A program made the position numbers and the translations under genes. From Bacillus niameyensis (GTDB taxonomy: Bacteria; Bacillota; Bacilli; Bacillales; Bacillaceae_C), in NCBI RefSeq assembly GCF_001375535.1, contig NZ_LN831197.1:2117953-2181952 (forward strand): DNA of 64,000 bases, given 5' to 3'. How positions within the stretch are numbered: position 1 is the first letter of the stretch; each line of letters starts with the position of its first letter. Shown here in pieces: positions 41,849-50,725 of this stretch. The notes beneath the pieces were generated by a model. That model made no database searches. It saw only the letters and a list, made by a program, of their open reading frames with translations, and was not told the DNA's origin.

Positions 41849-43801
41849 ATGAACAAAATAATCGGTATTCTTGCACATGTTGATGCAGGAAAAACGACCT
41901 TTTCGGAGCAACTGCTTTATCATACAAATAGTATTAGACATCGAGGACGCGTAGATCATCAAGACACATTTCTTGATAGTCATGCAATAGAGAAAGAAAG
42001 AGGAATTACAGTTTTTGCTGATCAAGGAAGATTTACTTATCATGATTCAACCTACTATGTTATTGATACACCGGGTCATGTCGATTTTTCCCCGGAAATG
42101 GAAAGAGCCATTCAAGTTATGGACTATGCCATTATGATTATTAGTGCGGTTGAAGGAGTGGAAGGGCATACCGAAACAGTTTGGCAGCTTCTACAAAAAC
42201 ATCGGATACCGACCTTTTTCTTTATTAATAAGACAGATCGTGAAGGAGCAAATCTCGCAGGTGTTTTAGAAGATATTCATGCTAATTTAACTCCGGACGT
42301 TTGTGATTTAACTTCATCCTTTAGTAACGGGGATATGACGGAAGATTTAATCGAATTTATTGCTGAACGCGATGAGGTATTATTCGAAATATATTTGGAA
42401 ACGGGCTATGACAAAGCATTATGGATACATACATTTAAAAACATGATTAAGGACAATAAAATATTTGCTTGTGCTCACGGTTCAGCCTTGAAGGATCAAG
42501 GGATCGTAGAATTTTTAGAGCAACTCGATCTTTTAACAGAAACAAATTATGTGAATGAAAGTCCTTTTGCAGGCAGAGTGTATAAAATTCGTTATGATGA
42601 AAACGGAAATCGCGTTACTTTTATTAAGACATTAAGCGGCACATTACGTGTCCGCGATGAAATCAGTTATGGTGATGAAGAAAATAAAGTAACTGAAAAA
42701 GTGACACAGCTAAGAATTTATAATGGAGCAAGTTTCCAAACGACTAACCTTATTCAAGCTGGTGAAATTGCAGCTGTTATTGGCCTATCGACTGCATCGA
42801 TTGGTGACGGGGTCGGGGATTTAATGGAGAAAACAACCTACGATATGATCCCAATTTTAAAATCAAAGGTCATTTTTGATACCGCTATTCATGATAAAGA
42901 AATGTTAAGCTGTTTCAGAATTTTAGAGGCAGAAGATCCTTCCCTACAGGTCATTTGGGATGAAAGATTTCAAGCAATATACATTCATGTCATGGGGAAA
43001 ATTCAATTAGAAGTATTAACGCGAATCATTAAAGAGCGATTCGATTATACAGTTACTTTTGCTGAGCCTGAAATTCTTTACAAGGAAACAGTGAACACAA
43101 CTGCAACTGGTTACGGTCATTTTGAACCTTTGAAACACTATGCAGAAGTACACCTAAAAATAGAACCCTCACCGAGAGGAACAGGTATTAGCTTTGAAAA
43201 TCATTGCCATGCCAATGATCTGTCTATTGGCCATCAAAATTTAATCCGTCATCATTTATTTGAACGAGATCACCACGGTTTACTTACCGGCTCCCCTCTC
43301 ACAGATGTTAAAATTACATTGCTGACTGGACGAGCCCATAATAAACATACACATGGTGGAGATTTCCGTGAGGCAACCTTCCGCGCCCTTCGGCAAGGAT
43401 TAGAACAATCGGAGAACGTTCTGCTCGAACCGTATTATGATTTTAAAATAAAAGTAGATTTAGATCATATTGGCAAGGTAATGTCTGATATTCAGCAAGC
43501 GTATGGGACGTTTTCTCCAGCGGAAACAATTGGCGATAAAGCAATATTAACAGGAAAAGTACCAGTTGCAACCTTCATGAATTATTATGCAAGTTTCATT
43601 GCTTTCACACACGGTAAGGGCGTTCTCACTCTCCGCCACGGGGGCTATGATCGTTGCCATAACCAAGAAGAAGTGATTGCCCGAATCAATTATCAAAAAG
43701 ACGCTGATCCCGAATATACCTCCTCGTCGATATTTATTGCCAAAGGAGTCGGCTACACCGTTCCATGGGATCAAGCAAAAAAAGCAATGCATATACAATA
43801 A
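41849..43801 (+). CDS. TetM/TetO-like translation-factor GTPase
   Basis: 650-aa EF-G paralog of the ribosomal-protection family. G1 AHVDAGKTT (9-17), G2-region KERGITV, G3 DTPGHVDF (about 73), G4 NKTD (about 128), then domain II and EF-G-like domains III-V with TEGYGHFEP-like TGYGHFEPLKHYAEV and FHNxE-type SFENHCHAND. TetM-type proteins remove tetracycline from ribosomes; many chromosomal homologs like this one have unproven resistance activity. Length is about 10 aa above TetM. TAGGAGGACGAAA precedes the ATG. Monocistronic. Confidence 0.87.
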   Translation: MNKIIGILAHVDAGKTTFSEQLLYHTNSIRHRGRVDHQDTFLDSHAIEKERGITVFADQGRFTYHDSTYYVIDTPGHVDFSPEMERAIQVMDYAIMIISAVEGVEGHTETVWQLLQKHRIPTFFFINKTDREGANLAGVLEDIHANLTPDVCDLTSSFSNGDMTEDLIEFIAERDEVLFEIYLETGYDKALWIHTFKNMIKDNKIFACAHGSALKDQGIVEFLEQLDLLTETNYVNESPFAGRVYKIRYDENGNRVTFIKTLSGTLRVRDEISYGDEENKVTEKVTQLRIYNGASFQTTNLIQAGEIAAVIGLSTASIGDGVGDLMEKTTYDMIPILKSKVIFDTAIHDKEMLSCFRILEAEDPSLQVIWDERFQAIYIHVMGKIQLEVLTRIIKERFDYTVTFAEPEILYKETVNTTATGYGHFEPLKHYAEVHLKIEPSPRGTGISFENHCHANDLSIGHQNLIRHHLFERDHHGLLTGSPLTDVKITLLTGRAHNKHTHGGDFREATFRALRQGLEQSENVLLEPYYDFKIKVDLDHIGKVMSDIQQAYGTFSPAETIGDKAILTGKVPVATFMNYYASFIAFTHGKGVLTLRHGGYDRCHNQEEVIARINYQKDADPEYTSSSIFIAKGVGYTVPWDQAKKAMHIQ

Positions 43802-44146
43802 AAATCTCGGCCTAACAGAACAATCATCCATACATTCGAATCCCCCGAGATGCTAGTATGCATTTTAGGGGGATTGACATGAACTTTTTCAATAAAATAA
43901 CTTCGAATTGTTTGCGCCTATTGGGTGTTGGCTTAATATATTTTGAATTGCTTGGCAAAACCTTTTTTTGCAGTTTAGGATAAATTCTGTAACCGCACAG
44001 TCTTATTATAGTGTTATAGAGTTCTGACCTTTCAGGTAAATAACAGACCTCCTGTTCACTTTATCGTTGCTCAAACGATAAAGTGAACAGGAGTACTTCT
44101 AGATTAGTAACCCAACAACACTGAACAGCAGAGAAGGGAAAGTAGA
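43802..44146. other. Intergenic region, 345 bp, with two hairpins
   Basis: Contains a weak CTCGG/CCGAG pairing (about 43805-43850) soon after the TetM-like stop, possibly its terminator, and the perfect 20-bp palindrome at 44049. No gene found. Confidence 0.45.
44049..44093. repeat. Perfect 20-bp inverted repeat, 5-base loop
   Basis: CTCCTGTTCACTTTATCGTT (44049-44068), loop GCTCA, and the exact complement AACGATAAAGTGAACAGGAG (44074-44093). No T-run follows on either strand. It lies 54 bp before a truncated lipoprotein gene. Confidence 0.85.
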
Positions 44147-44353
44147 ATGAAAAAGATAACCTTATTGTTTTTTGTTTTAATATTCATCTTACTAAGCGCG
44201 TGTACAAAAGATTTTACAGAGGACTATTCTGTTAAAAAATATAAGAGCAAGAATTCATCTCTCACCTACATCTTTCAGATGTTGAGGAAGGAGACTTCTG
44301 CCCGGAGGCTGAGACAAATGTTTTTAACCCATGATAAATCAACCACGTTTTAA
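44147..44353 (+). pseudogene. Truncated lipoprotein gene
   Basis: 68 codons. AAGGGAAAGTAGA precedes the ATG; MKKITLLFFVLIFILLSAC is a complete lipoprotein signal with lipobox LSAC (Cys about 19). Only about 20 plausible residues follow (TKDFTEDYSVKKYKSK); the rest (LRKETSARRLRQMF) comes from GC-richer sequence TGCCCGGAGGCTGAGAC that resembles a dispersed Bacillus repeat. The original mature protein seems to have been cut by repeat insertion or deletion. Whether a short peptide is still made is unclear. Confidence 0.55.
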
Positions 44354-44365
44354 TCAACTAAAATA

Positions 44366-44409
44366 GGGGAAGCCAAATGGGAAGTGATCTTCCACCTTTG
44401 GACAGCCCC
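44366..44409 (-). terminator. Terminator of the hybrid sensor kinase gene
   Basis: Imperfect hairpin GGGGAAGCCAAATGGGAAG with CTTCCACCTTTGGACAGCCCC-type right arm; minus strand continues CTATTTTAG. Closely related to the hairpin at 24193-24238. Confidence 0.6.
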
Positions 44410-44490
44410 TCTAATTTTGAAAAAAATTTACTTTTAAAGAATTCAGGCGCTAATGCACAACCAACTTCTAGGTTCAATTGTCCGCCATTA

Positions 44491-47400
44491 TCAGTTAGTT
44501 GGTACAGTAAATGCAATAGTTGTTCCAACTCCAGGTGCACTTTTAACCTGTAAACCTTTCCCATACAGTCGCTTTAAACGCTGTTCGGTATTGATAATTC
44601 CAATGCCCTTTTTTCGATCAGATTGAAGCGTGAAAATTTCTTGGACTTTTTCTTCATCCATTCCCACACCATCATCGATAACGGAAATTTCCGTATAGTC
44701 ATTTTCTTTACTAATTCGTATTGTTATTAAACCTCCAGCGACTTTTTTCAACACTCCGTGATTGACCGCGTTTTCTACTAATGTTTGAATCGATAAAGGT
44801 GGGATCATTACATCTTTAACTTCATCTATTTCCCATTTTATATGTAGCCGATTCCCAAAGCGTTCCTTTTCGATATATAAATAGGATTCTAGTAAATCAA
44901 GTTCAGTTTCGAGAGGCACGACTTTGTCTATATTTTTTAGATAGAAGCTACTTTGTAAATACTGTGCAAACTTTTCAATTAGGCGAGCCATTCTAGACGT
45001 ATCGATCTCACTCAATGAAACGATAGCATTTAACGTATTTAACACAAAGTGCGGACGAATTTGTGCTTGAAGCCATGCAGCTTCCATACTTAACCGTTCA
45101 TTAATGGATGCCTTTAAGTTTGTTAAAGATTGCACGCGAACATTTAGTTCTACAGCATCGACTGGTTTTGTAACATAATCATTTGCACCTGCTAAAAATC
45201 CAGTATATATATCCTCTGGGTTACTTCGTGCTGTCAAAAGAAGAATTGGTAGTTCAGAGATGGAAAATTTTTCCCGAATGGAACGGGTTAAATCATAGCC
45301 AGACATTTTAGGCATCATAACATCTGAAATAATTAAATCCCATTCCTTCCATTCAAGTTTTTTTAATGCTTCTTTTCCACTTGAAACGACTTCTACCTCA
45401 TATTGGTTTTCAGAAAGTATTTTAGTCAACACTTGCAAATTCACTGGATCATCATCAACTGCCAAAATTCTCGTTTTATATGATGTTGCGCTGTTTTTTG
45501 TAAATGCCTTAATCATCGCATTATGCATGACAAATGGAGTTTCTTTAATTGGAAGTTCACTTATATCTATAAATGAAGATGTTGGTGCTGCTGTTTGCTT
45601 TTCAAAAGATTTTTCTGCTAGTGGTAAGGTAAAAGTAAAAACCGAACCCTCCCCTAAAACGGAGCTCGCTCTAATGATTCCACCATGCATTTCCACTAAC
45701 TGTTGGCAAATGCTTAGCCCTAGACCAAGACCGCCACCAATTGCCGTAATACTCGAGTCCCCTTGTTCATATGGCTCGAAAATTGTTCGTAACGTTTTTT
45801 CATCCATCCCTATGCCCGTATCCGTAATATGAATATGGGCCATCCCTTCTTTTATGTCGCCATCGATTATAACAATGCCTTCATGCGTATATTTAACAGC
45901 ATTATGTAGAAGGTTAAACAAAATTTGAATTAGCCGATTTTTATCCGCTGAAACACACGGAAAGTCGCTTGGGATTCTGACTTCCATTTCAATATTTTTA
46001 TTTTCAATTAAAACTTTAAGCATATCAACAACGCCTGCAGAGATAGACTGTATGTAAAGACTCTCTCTATGAAGCTGAATCCGATGTTCCTTCAAGCGGG
46101 TAATGTCTAATAAATCTTCCAAAGTCCATGACATATGATGACCAATTGTTAATTGAAGCTTCAAATCTTTCTCTGTTTTTTCATCCAACTGATGGGATCT
46201 GTTTCGCAAAATAGACTGAGTAATATTAATAATGCCATGTAACGGATTTCGAATTTCATGGGATGTATTTGCTAGAAAATCATCCTTTTTCTTCATCTCT
46301 TTTTGTAGTTGAATCGCTAGCTCTTCATTCGAAGCGTTTAAAGCTAATAGTTGCTCATTTTGTTGCTCTGTTTTTTGAACAGAATCGGCAAAATTTTTAC
46401 TCATTAGGATGACATGGATCATAACATAAACGGCAACTGCTGGTAACATTAATGTTGATCCTTGATACCAATTGTTTCCGATCGCAAAATCATTAAAAAA
46501 TGCAAAAAATATTAGAATCATTCCGATGACATTTATTTTTGCAGTTCTGTTATTATTGCGAACGCTCTTGTAAATTACATACATTAAATAGAAAAATGTA
46601 GGGATAGTTAAATAATACACCTTAAAAAAGAGCGATTGAAAAAACACAGGTTGCGTGAATAAAGTTGTAAACATAAGTGCTAAATGTATGGCAACAAGTC
46701 CATACATTATTTTTTTAGAAAACTCCTTTTCATGCCATTTCCATAATAAAATGACATATAACATAGAAGTCGCCTCGGTTAAAATATATTCTAACCGCGT
46801 CCCCCAAAGCCAAGACATATTCAAAAATATGAGTGTATAGTAAAATGGAACAGCAAATAAAGCACGAACAGAAATAAGCATAGCAAACAGGCCAAAAATA
46901 AAAAACACATGCTCCTGTCTGCGATACCACGCAAATAAAATCATAAATATACCAATAATAAATATACAGCCATTCATAAAGAGTGTGCTAGTCATATTCG
47001 TATTAAACTTTTTAGATACAACCGAAGCCTCCCCGATATATATAGGGTTTTCAAATCCTCCGCGAATATGATCAAAGCTTGACACGTGCATAGTGAGTAG
47101 CACTTCATTTGATTGCGCAATAAAATAACCTGTTCTAGGAGCCATTTCAGCAACATGTGAAGCAGCATCTTGCCCCACTATGCCATTTCTAGCAATCTCC
47201 GTTTGATCTACAAATAATTTATAAGCACTATATTGATAGGGAATATGAATGGCTAATGTCTCACCCACATATTCATCAGCTATTTTGACTGTTGTACTGT
47301 ATGTTCCAAATGAATGGTTCTCTCCTGTTTGTCTTTCGAAGGAGCTAGGAAGGGAGACCGTTCTCCCTATCCCATGCTTTAATTGTTCCTTGACCTCATT

Positions 47401-47604
47401 AGGTGTTAACAACATTTTTTCAAAAAAGTTCCATTCACCATCAAGTTCAGTATAGAATTCCTTCGAATCTGGCATAACACTAAAATCAAACACACTCGAT
47501 GTATTACCAGACTGATTCGCCAAGATTCTGCTTTCACCAATCATTATTGTCAATAAGAAGCTGGCTATAAAAGCTATTAAGTATAGCTTATGTTTAAATT
47601 TCAA
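44491..47604 (-). CDS. Hybrid sensor kinase with two histidine-kinase cores and a receiver
   Basis: 1037-aa membrane sensor. N-terminal signal/TM; extracellular 7TMR-DISM ligand domain (about 45-200); seven TM segments (about 205-405); coiled linker; HisKA with SHEIRNPLHGI (His about 449); HATPase with LLHNAVKYT, DTGIGM and GGGLGLGLSI; receiver with DDD and phospho-acceptor DVMMPKMSG (Asp about 761); then a second LytS-type kinase, LQAQIRPHFVLNTLNA (His about 852), with its own ATPase (LVENAVNHG, GVGMDEE). No response regulator gene is adjacent. The start is TTG at 47604, eight bases after GGAGG; GTG at 47619 overlaps that site. Confidence 0.88.
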   Translation of the reverse strand: MKFKHKLYLIAFIASFLLTIMIGESRILANQSGNTSSVFDFSVMPDSKEFYTELDGEWNFFEKMLLTPNEVKEQLKHGIGRTVSLPSSFERQTGENHSFGTYSTTVKIADEYVGETLAIHIPYQYSAYKLFVDQTEIARNGIVGQDAASHVAEMAPRTGYFIAQSNEVLLTMHVSSFDHIRGGFENPIYIGEASVVSKKFNTNMTSTLFMNGCIFIIGIFMILFAWYRRQEHVFFIFGLFAMLISVRALFAVPFYYTLIFLNMSWLWGTRLEYILTEATSMLYVILLWKWHEKEFSKKIMYGLVAIHLALMFTTLFTQPVFFQSLFFKVYYLTIPTFFYLMYVIYKSVRNNNRTAKINVIGMILIFFAFFNDFAIGNNWYQGSTLMLPAVAVYVMIHVILMSKNFADSVQKTEQQNEQLLALNASNEELAIQLQKEMKKKDDFLANTSHEIRNPLHGIINITQSILRNRSHQLDEKTEKDLKLQLTIGHHMSWTLEDLLDITRLKEHRIQLHRESLYIQSISAGVVDMLKVLIENKNIEMEVRIPSDFPCVSADKNRLIQILFNLLHNAVKYTHEGIVIIDGDIKEGMAHIHITDTGIGMDEKTLRTIFEPYEQGDSSITAIGGGLGLGLSICQQLVEMHGGIIRASSVLGEGSVFTFTLPLAEKSFEKQTAAPTSSFIDISELPIKETPFVMHNAMIKAFTKNSATSYKTRILAVDDDPVNLQVLTKILSENQYEVEVVSSGKEALKKLEWKEWDLIISDVMMPKMSGYDLTRSIREKFSISELPILLLTARSNPEDIYTGFLAGANDYVTKPVDAVELNVRVQSLTNLKASINERLSMEAAWLQAQIRPHFVLNTLNAIVSLSEIDTSRMARLIEKFAQYLQSSFYLKNIDKVVPLETELDLLESYLYIEKERFGNRLHIKWEIDEVKDVMIPPLSIQTLVENAVNHGVLKKVAGGLITIRISKENDYTEISVIDDGVGMDEEKVQEIFTLQSDRKKGIGIINTEQRLKRLYGKGLQVKSAPGVGTTIAFTVPTN

Positions 47605-47640
47605 CTGATTTGCCTCCACTTGATATACCAGTTGTCATAT

Positions 47641-47671
47641 CTGAAATATTACGTTCCGTAATGTGTTTCAG
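47641..47671. repeat. Inverted repeat between proS and the sensor kinase gene
   Basis: CTGAAATATTACG, TTC, CGTAATGTGTTTCAG: CTGAAA/TTTCAG outer and ATTACG/CGTAAT inner pairing. On the minus strand it precedes the sensor kinase start by about 40 bp and follows proS by about 50 bp; it could be an operator or a weak proS terminator. Confidence 0.45.
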
Positions 47672-47717
47672 ATTAGCAATAAAGCAGCACATTTATGTGT
47701 ACATTTATAAACTTAGA

Positions 47718-49154
47718 TTAGTAAGCACGAGCAAACCATACTGTATGCTTAGCCTCTTTACCACAATGGAGACATGTATGCTTCGTCGTAGGCGGATTAA
47801 ATGGAATGTTTCGTGTTGTAAATTTTGTTTTTTCTTTTATACTTTCTTCACACGTATCCTCTCCACACCATCCAGACAATATCCAACCAGGAATGATTCC
47901 TTTTTGTTCAGATTCTGCTAAATGTTGGTTTAACTGTTCCATTGAATCGATATGTGTGTGCGAATTCTCTGCACGGAAGGCTTTTGCTTTTTCAAATAGA
48001 CGAGCTTGCATTGTTTCAAGTTCTTTTTCAATGCTTTCAACAATTGATTCTATTGGTACTGATACCTTTTCCGCTTCATCACGGGCTTTCATTAAACCTT
48101 GATTATTTTCTAAATCACGTGGTCCTAGTTCAATACGGACAGGTACTCCTTTTAACTCCCAATGATTAAATTTATAGCCTGGTGATTGATCAGAATCATC
48201 AAGACGAACACGAATGCCTTTTGCTTTTAAAGCTGCAAAGATTTGATCTAACTTCTCGATAATGGCAGGATTCTTTTTCCATGGGCCTACTGGAACTAAC
48301 ACAACTTGGGTTGGCGCAATTTTTGGTGGCAGGACTAAACCTTGTTCATCTCCATGAACCATAATAACGGATCCTATTAATCGTGTAGAAGTACCCCAAG
48401 ATGTTGTGTGTACATAGGTATGTTTATTTTCTTTATTTAAATATTTAATATCAAATGCTTCGGCAAATTTTGTCCCTAAATAATGGGAAGTACCCGCTTG
48501 TACAGCTTTCCCATCTTGCATCATTGCTTCAATGGAGAATGTATCAATCGCACCGGCAAAACGTTCTGATGGTGTCTTTTTCCCATCATAAACCGGAATT
48601 GCTAGTAATCCTTCTACGACTTCTTTATAAATCGTTAACATTTGCATCGTTTCTTTGCGTGCATCATCTTCATCCACATGAGCTGTATGTCCTTCCTGCC
48701 ACAAAAATTCAGAAGTCCGAATGAATGGCAGAGTTTTCTTTTCCCAACGGAATACATTTGCCCATTGATTAATGAGTACTGGAAGATCCCGATAACTTTT
48801 AATCCAATCTGAATATAAATGTCCAATCATTGTTTCTGAAGTTGGACGCAATGCTAAACGTTCTTCTAGTTTCTCTCCTGCAGCCTCTGTTACCCAAGGA
48901 AGTTCAGGTGAGAACCCTTCAATATGGTCCTTTTCCTTTTGAAAGAAGGTTTCTGGAATTAACATTGGGAAATATGCATTGCGATGGCCGGTTTCTTTAA
49001 AACGTTTATCCATCTCTGCTTGAATATGTTCCCATAATTCATACCCATCTGGCTTAAATGCGATACAACCACGAACTGGAGTGTAATCCATTAAATCAGC
49101 TTTTTGAATTGTATCAATATACCATTTTGTAAAATCGTTTGTTTTTTGTGACAT
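47718..49154 (-). CDS. proS: Prolyl-tRNA synthetase, eukaryote/archaeon-like type
   Basis: 478-aa class II aminoacyl-tRNA synthetase charging tRNA-Pro. Motif 2 region reads NVFRWEKKTLPFIRTSEFLWQEGH (key RWE and RTSEFLWQE); ALRPTSET and GTSHYLGTKF line the active site; motif 3 is around LGPRDLENN. It lacks the editing insertion of the 560-570-aa bacterial form and has the C-terminal zinc-type cysteines (WCGEDTCEE, CLHCGKEAKH) and final Tyr of the eukaryote-like type. A T-box leader lies upstream. Probably a second, inducible ProRS as in the B. cereus group. CAGGAGG precedes the ATG. Confidence 0.93.
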   Translation of the reverse strand: MSQKTNDFTKWYIDTIQKADLMDYTPVRGCIAFKPDGYELWEHIQAEMDKRFKETGHRNAYFPMLIPETFFQKEKDHIEGFSPELPWVTEAAGEKLEERLALRPTSETMIGHLYSDWIKSYRDLPVLINQWANVFRWEKKTLPFIRTSEFLWQEGHTAHVDEDDARKETMQMLTIYKEVVEGLLAIPVYDGKKTPSERFAGAIDTFSIEAMMQDGKAVQAGTSHYLGTKFAEAFDIKYLNKENKHTYVHTTSWGTSTRLIGSVIMVHGDEQGLVLPPKIAPTQVVLVPVGPWKKNPAIIEKLDQIFAALKAKGIRVRLDDSDQSPGYKFNHWELKGVPVRIELGPRDLENNQGLMKARDEAEKVSVPIESIVESIEKELETMQARLFEKAKAFRAENSHTHIDSMEQLNQHLAESEQKGIIPGWILSGWCGEDTCEESIKEKTKFTTRNIPFNPPTTKHTCLHCGKEAKHTVWFARAY

Positions 49155-49177
49155 CGTCTTTTCCTCCTGAGAAAGTG

Positions 49178-49430
49178 AAACAACTTTTTAAAATAAAAAA
49201 AGCATAAAAAGTCCTTAAATAAGGACGTCTTTACGCTAATAGACGTGGTACCACCTTAGTTCGACTTAAATAAATAATAAGTCCTCTAGACGTTTGTAAC
49301 GAAACGACTCGGTTAGTTTTTTCTAACATCTCCGTGACAGGGTTCAATAAGTAGGGGTGATATAGCTTTCAGCCATGGCTATATTTTCTGTTTCACAATC
49401 CTTATTTACTTGATCACATCATTGATTTCG
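49178..49430 (-). promoter_or_regulatory. T-box leader of proS
   Basis: The minus strand carries AAGGTGGTACCACG (49244-49257), the T-box sequence, followed by terminator arms GTCCTTA/TAAGGAC (49211-49226) and TTTTTATG. Upstream is a long stem-I-type region with TTGAACCCTGTCACGG around 49335-49350; CCC or CCT there would be a proline specifier. Uncharged tRNA-Pro is expected to stabilise the antiterminator and switch on proS. A hexanucleotide-rich part (GCCATGGC pairing) near 49370 belongs to stem I. Confidence 0.9.
49211..49226 (-). terminator. T-box attenuator hairpin
   Basis: GTCCTTAAATAAGGAC, perfect 7-bp arms; on the minus strand TTTTTATGCTTTTTTT follows. Regulated by the T-box antiterminator directly upstream. 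Confidence 0.85.
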
Positions 49431-49547
49431 TATTTATAATTTAATATATCAATTTGCTTCAAGGAATTCAATGATAACTGTCAATGTACTGTGCAGAATA
49501 TTGTTGAGGACAGGCCGACAAAGTTACTAAAAAAGGTACATTAGAAT

Positions 49548-50129
49548 TTATTCATTAATATTACGGCGTATTTCCTCTGATTCCTCTTGGATTTGTCCAA
49601 TGAGAGAGATTACAGAACCTGCAGCTTGAATCCAACTTCCCGCTACTCCAATCTGATACTGTTCCGAACCTTTGTCATGCAATGCTTGAATTCCACCTAT
49701 TGCCTGCAAGGAGTTTCCAACACCTTGCAACAAGTTTCCAGTAATATTCTCTAATCTGCCATCTTCTGTGCTATCAAAAAATTCATCAGTAAGGCCAACA
49801 AAACTTCCTAAAGCCTGTATCCAACTTCCCGCAATATTAAGCCTTTGTTCCGTTTCTTCGTCCTCAAAAATACCATTTAGCAACATTCCTGTAATGACGG
49901 TTGAGTTACCTGTTGCTTGAATTTCATCGCCAATTTTTTCAAAAGAAACTGTACCTTGTCCGTCAGCAGACAATGCACTACCTAATGCTTGCAGCGTATT
50001 CCCAGTCAATCTTAGGAGATAGGTTTCATTTTCGTTCAATTGAAACTGAGGAGTATTGCCAATTGCTGCTTGTATAGTTCCGATCACCGATAGAAGAGAT
50101 CCAATTATTTCTTTATAATGACTATTCAT
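49548..50129 (-). CDS. Repetitive amphipathic protein (DUF6944-like)
   Basis: 193-aa protein built from repeated amphipathic blocks of the type G-x-x-(L/I)-Q-A-x-G-(S/N): GNTLQALGSAL (about 43), GDEIQATGNS (about 66), GSWIQALGSFVGL (about 96), GNLLQGVGNSLQAIGG (about 130) and GSWIQAAGSVISL (about 165). Gly/Ala-rich helices like these may insert in or lie on membranes. I believe NCBI names this family DUF6944, with moderate certainty. No signal peptide. Ribosome site weak (GGATAG). Stands alone after proS leader. Function unknown. Confidence 0.7.
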   Translation of the reverse strand: MNSHYKEIIGSLLSVIGTIQAAIGNTPQFQLNENETYLLRLTGNTLQALGSALSADGQGTVSFEKIGDEIQATGNSTVITGMLLNGIFEDEETEQRLNIAGSWIQALGSFVGLTDEFFDSTEDGRLENITGNLLQGVGNSLQAIGGIQALHDKGSEQYQIGVAGSWIQAAGSVISLIGQIQEESEEIRRNINE

Positions 50130-50284
50130 TCGCTATCCATTCCAACTTATATAGATTTTAATTATTATATTCTTATGGTGTAGTTCGGTTCTTATAGACC
50201 CATAAGCCGGTTGAATATTCTAAAAAATAATTTCACCTAACCGCCCTCCCATCATTAAGGGACTTAGTAGCTCTTGGTACAATA

Positions 50285-50310
50285 TAAAAAAAAGCACCCT
50301 GAAGGATGCC
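50285..50310 (-). terminator. Terminator of the SET-domain operon
   Basis: GCACCC (50294-50299) pairs with GGATGC (50304-50309); on the minus strand eight T follow. About 33 bp beyond the SET gene stop. Confidence 0.8.
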
Positions 50311-50342
50311 TTATCTAACGTGAATTTTGCAAGTAGTATTAT

Positions 50343-50720
50343 TTAATTCTGATGAAACCATAGCTGCTCTTTGTCATCCACGTCACCATTATAATTGATC
50401 AAAATTTCTTCGCCGGCTTTTATATCTGTATAAGCATAGAAGTCGAAAGTATGTTTTTCAAAACTAATCTCATACGTTGCATTAGGCTCATACGAATGGT
50501 TGAACAACATCCCATAACCAAGAAGGATGGCGGTATGATTCACCCCATATTCAAATGCATAATCAGCCAGTAGCGTTTGCTCAATGTACGGATGTTGCTC
50601 GTTTGGATATGCAATAACAGGAGCTTCATGTATCAACGTTCCCTTTTTTATATCGCAGGTAGCAAATACCCCTCTGTTAAATTCTCCTTCACTTATTGAA
50701 GATGTTTTTACTTCAATCAT
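50343..50720 (-). CDS. SET-domain protein
   Basis: 125-aa minimal SET-domain protein (lysine methyltransferase fold). GVFATCDIKKGTLIHEAPV near the N-terminus, GYGMLFNHSYEPNATY (the NHS pseudo-knot core, about 85-100) and IKAGEEILINYNGD at the end match the three SET motifs. Bacterial single-domain SET proteins have mostly unknown targets. The start at 50720 follows AGGTG at six bases. Last of a three-gene operon with two uncharacterised genes, starting six bases after the preceding stop, followed by a strong terminator. Confidence 0.85.
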   Translation of the reverse strand: MIEVKTSSISEGEFNRGVFATCDIKKGTLIHEAPVIAYPNEQHPYIEQTLLADYAFEYGVNHTAILLGYGMLFNHSYEPNATYEISFEKHTFDFYAYTDIKAGEEILINYNGDVDDKEQLWFHQN

Positions 50721-50725
50721 GCAGA

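Noticed and set aside
41849-43801. Acquired tetracycline-resistance transposon
   Set aside because: No leader peptide, integrase or conjugation genes surround the TetM-like gene.
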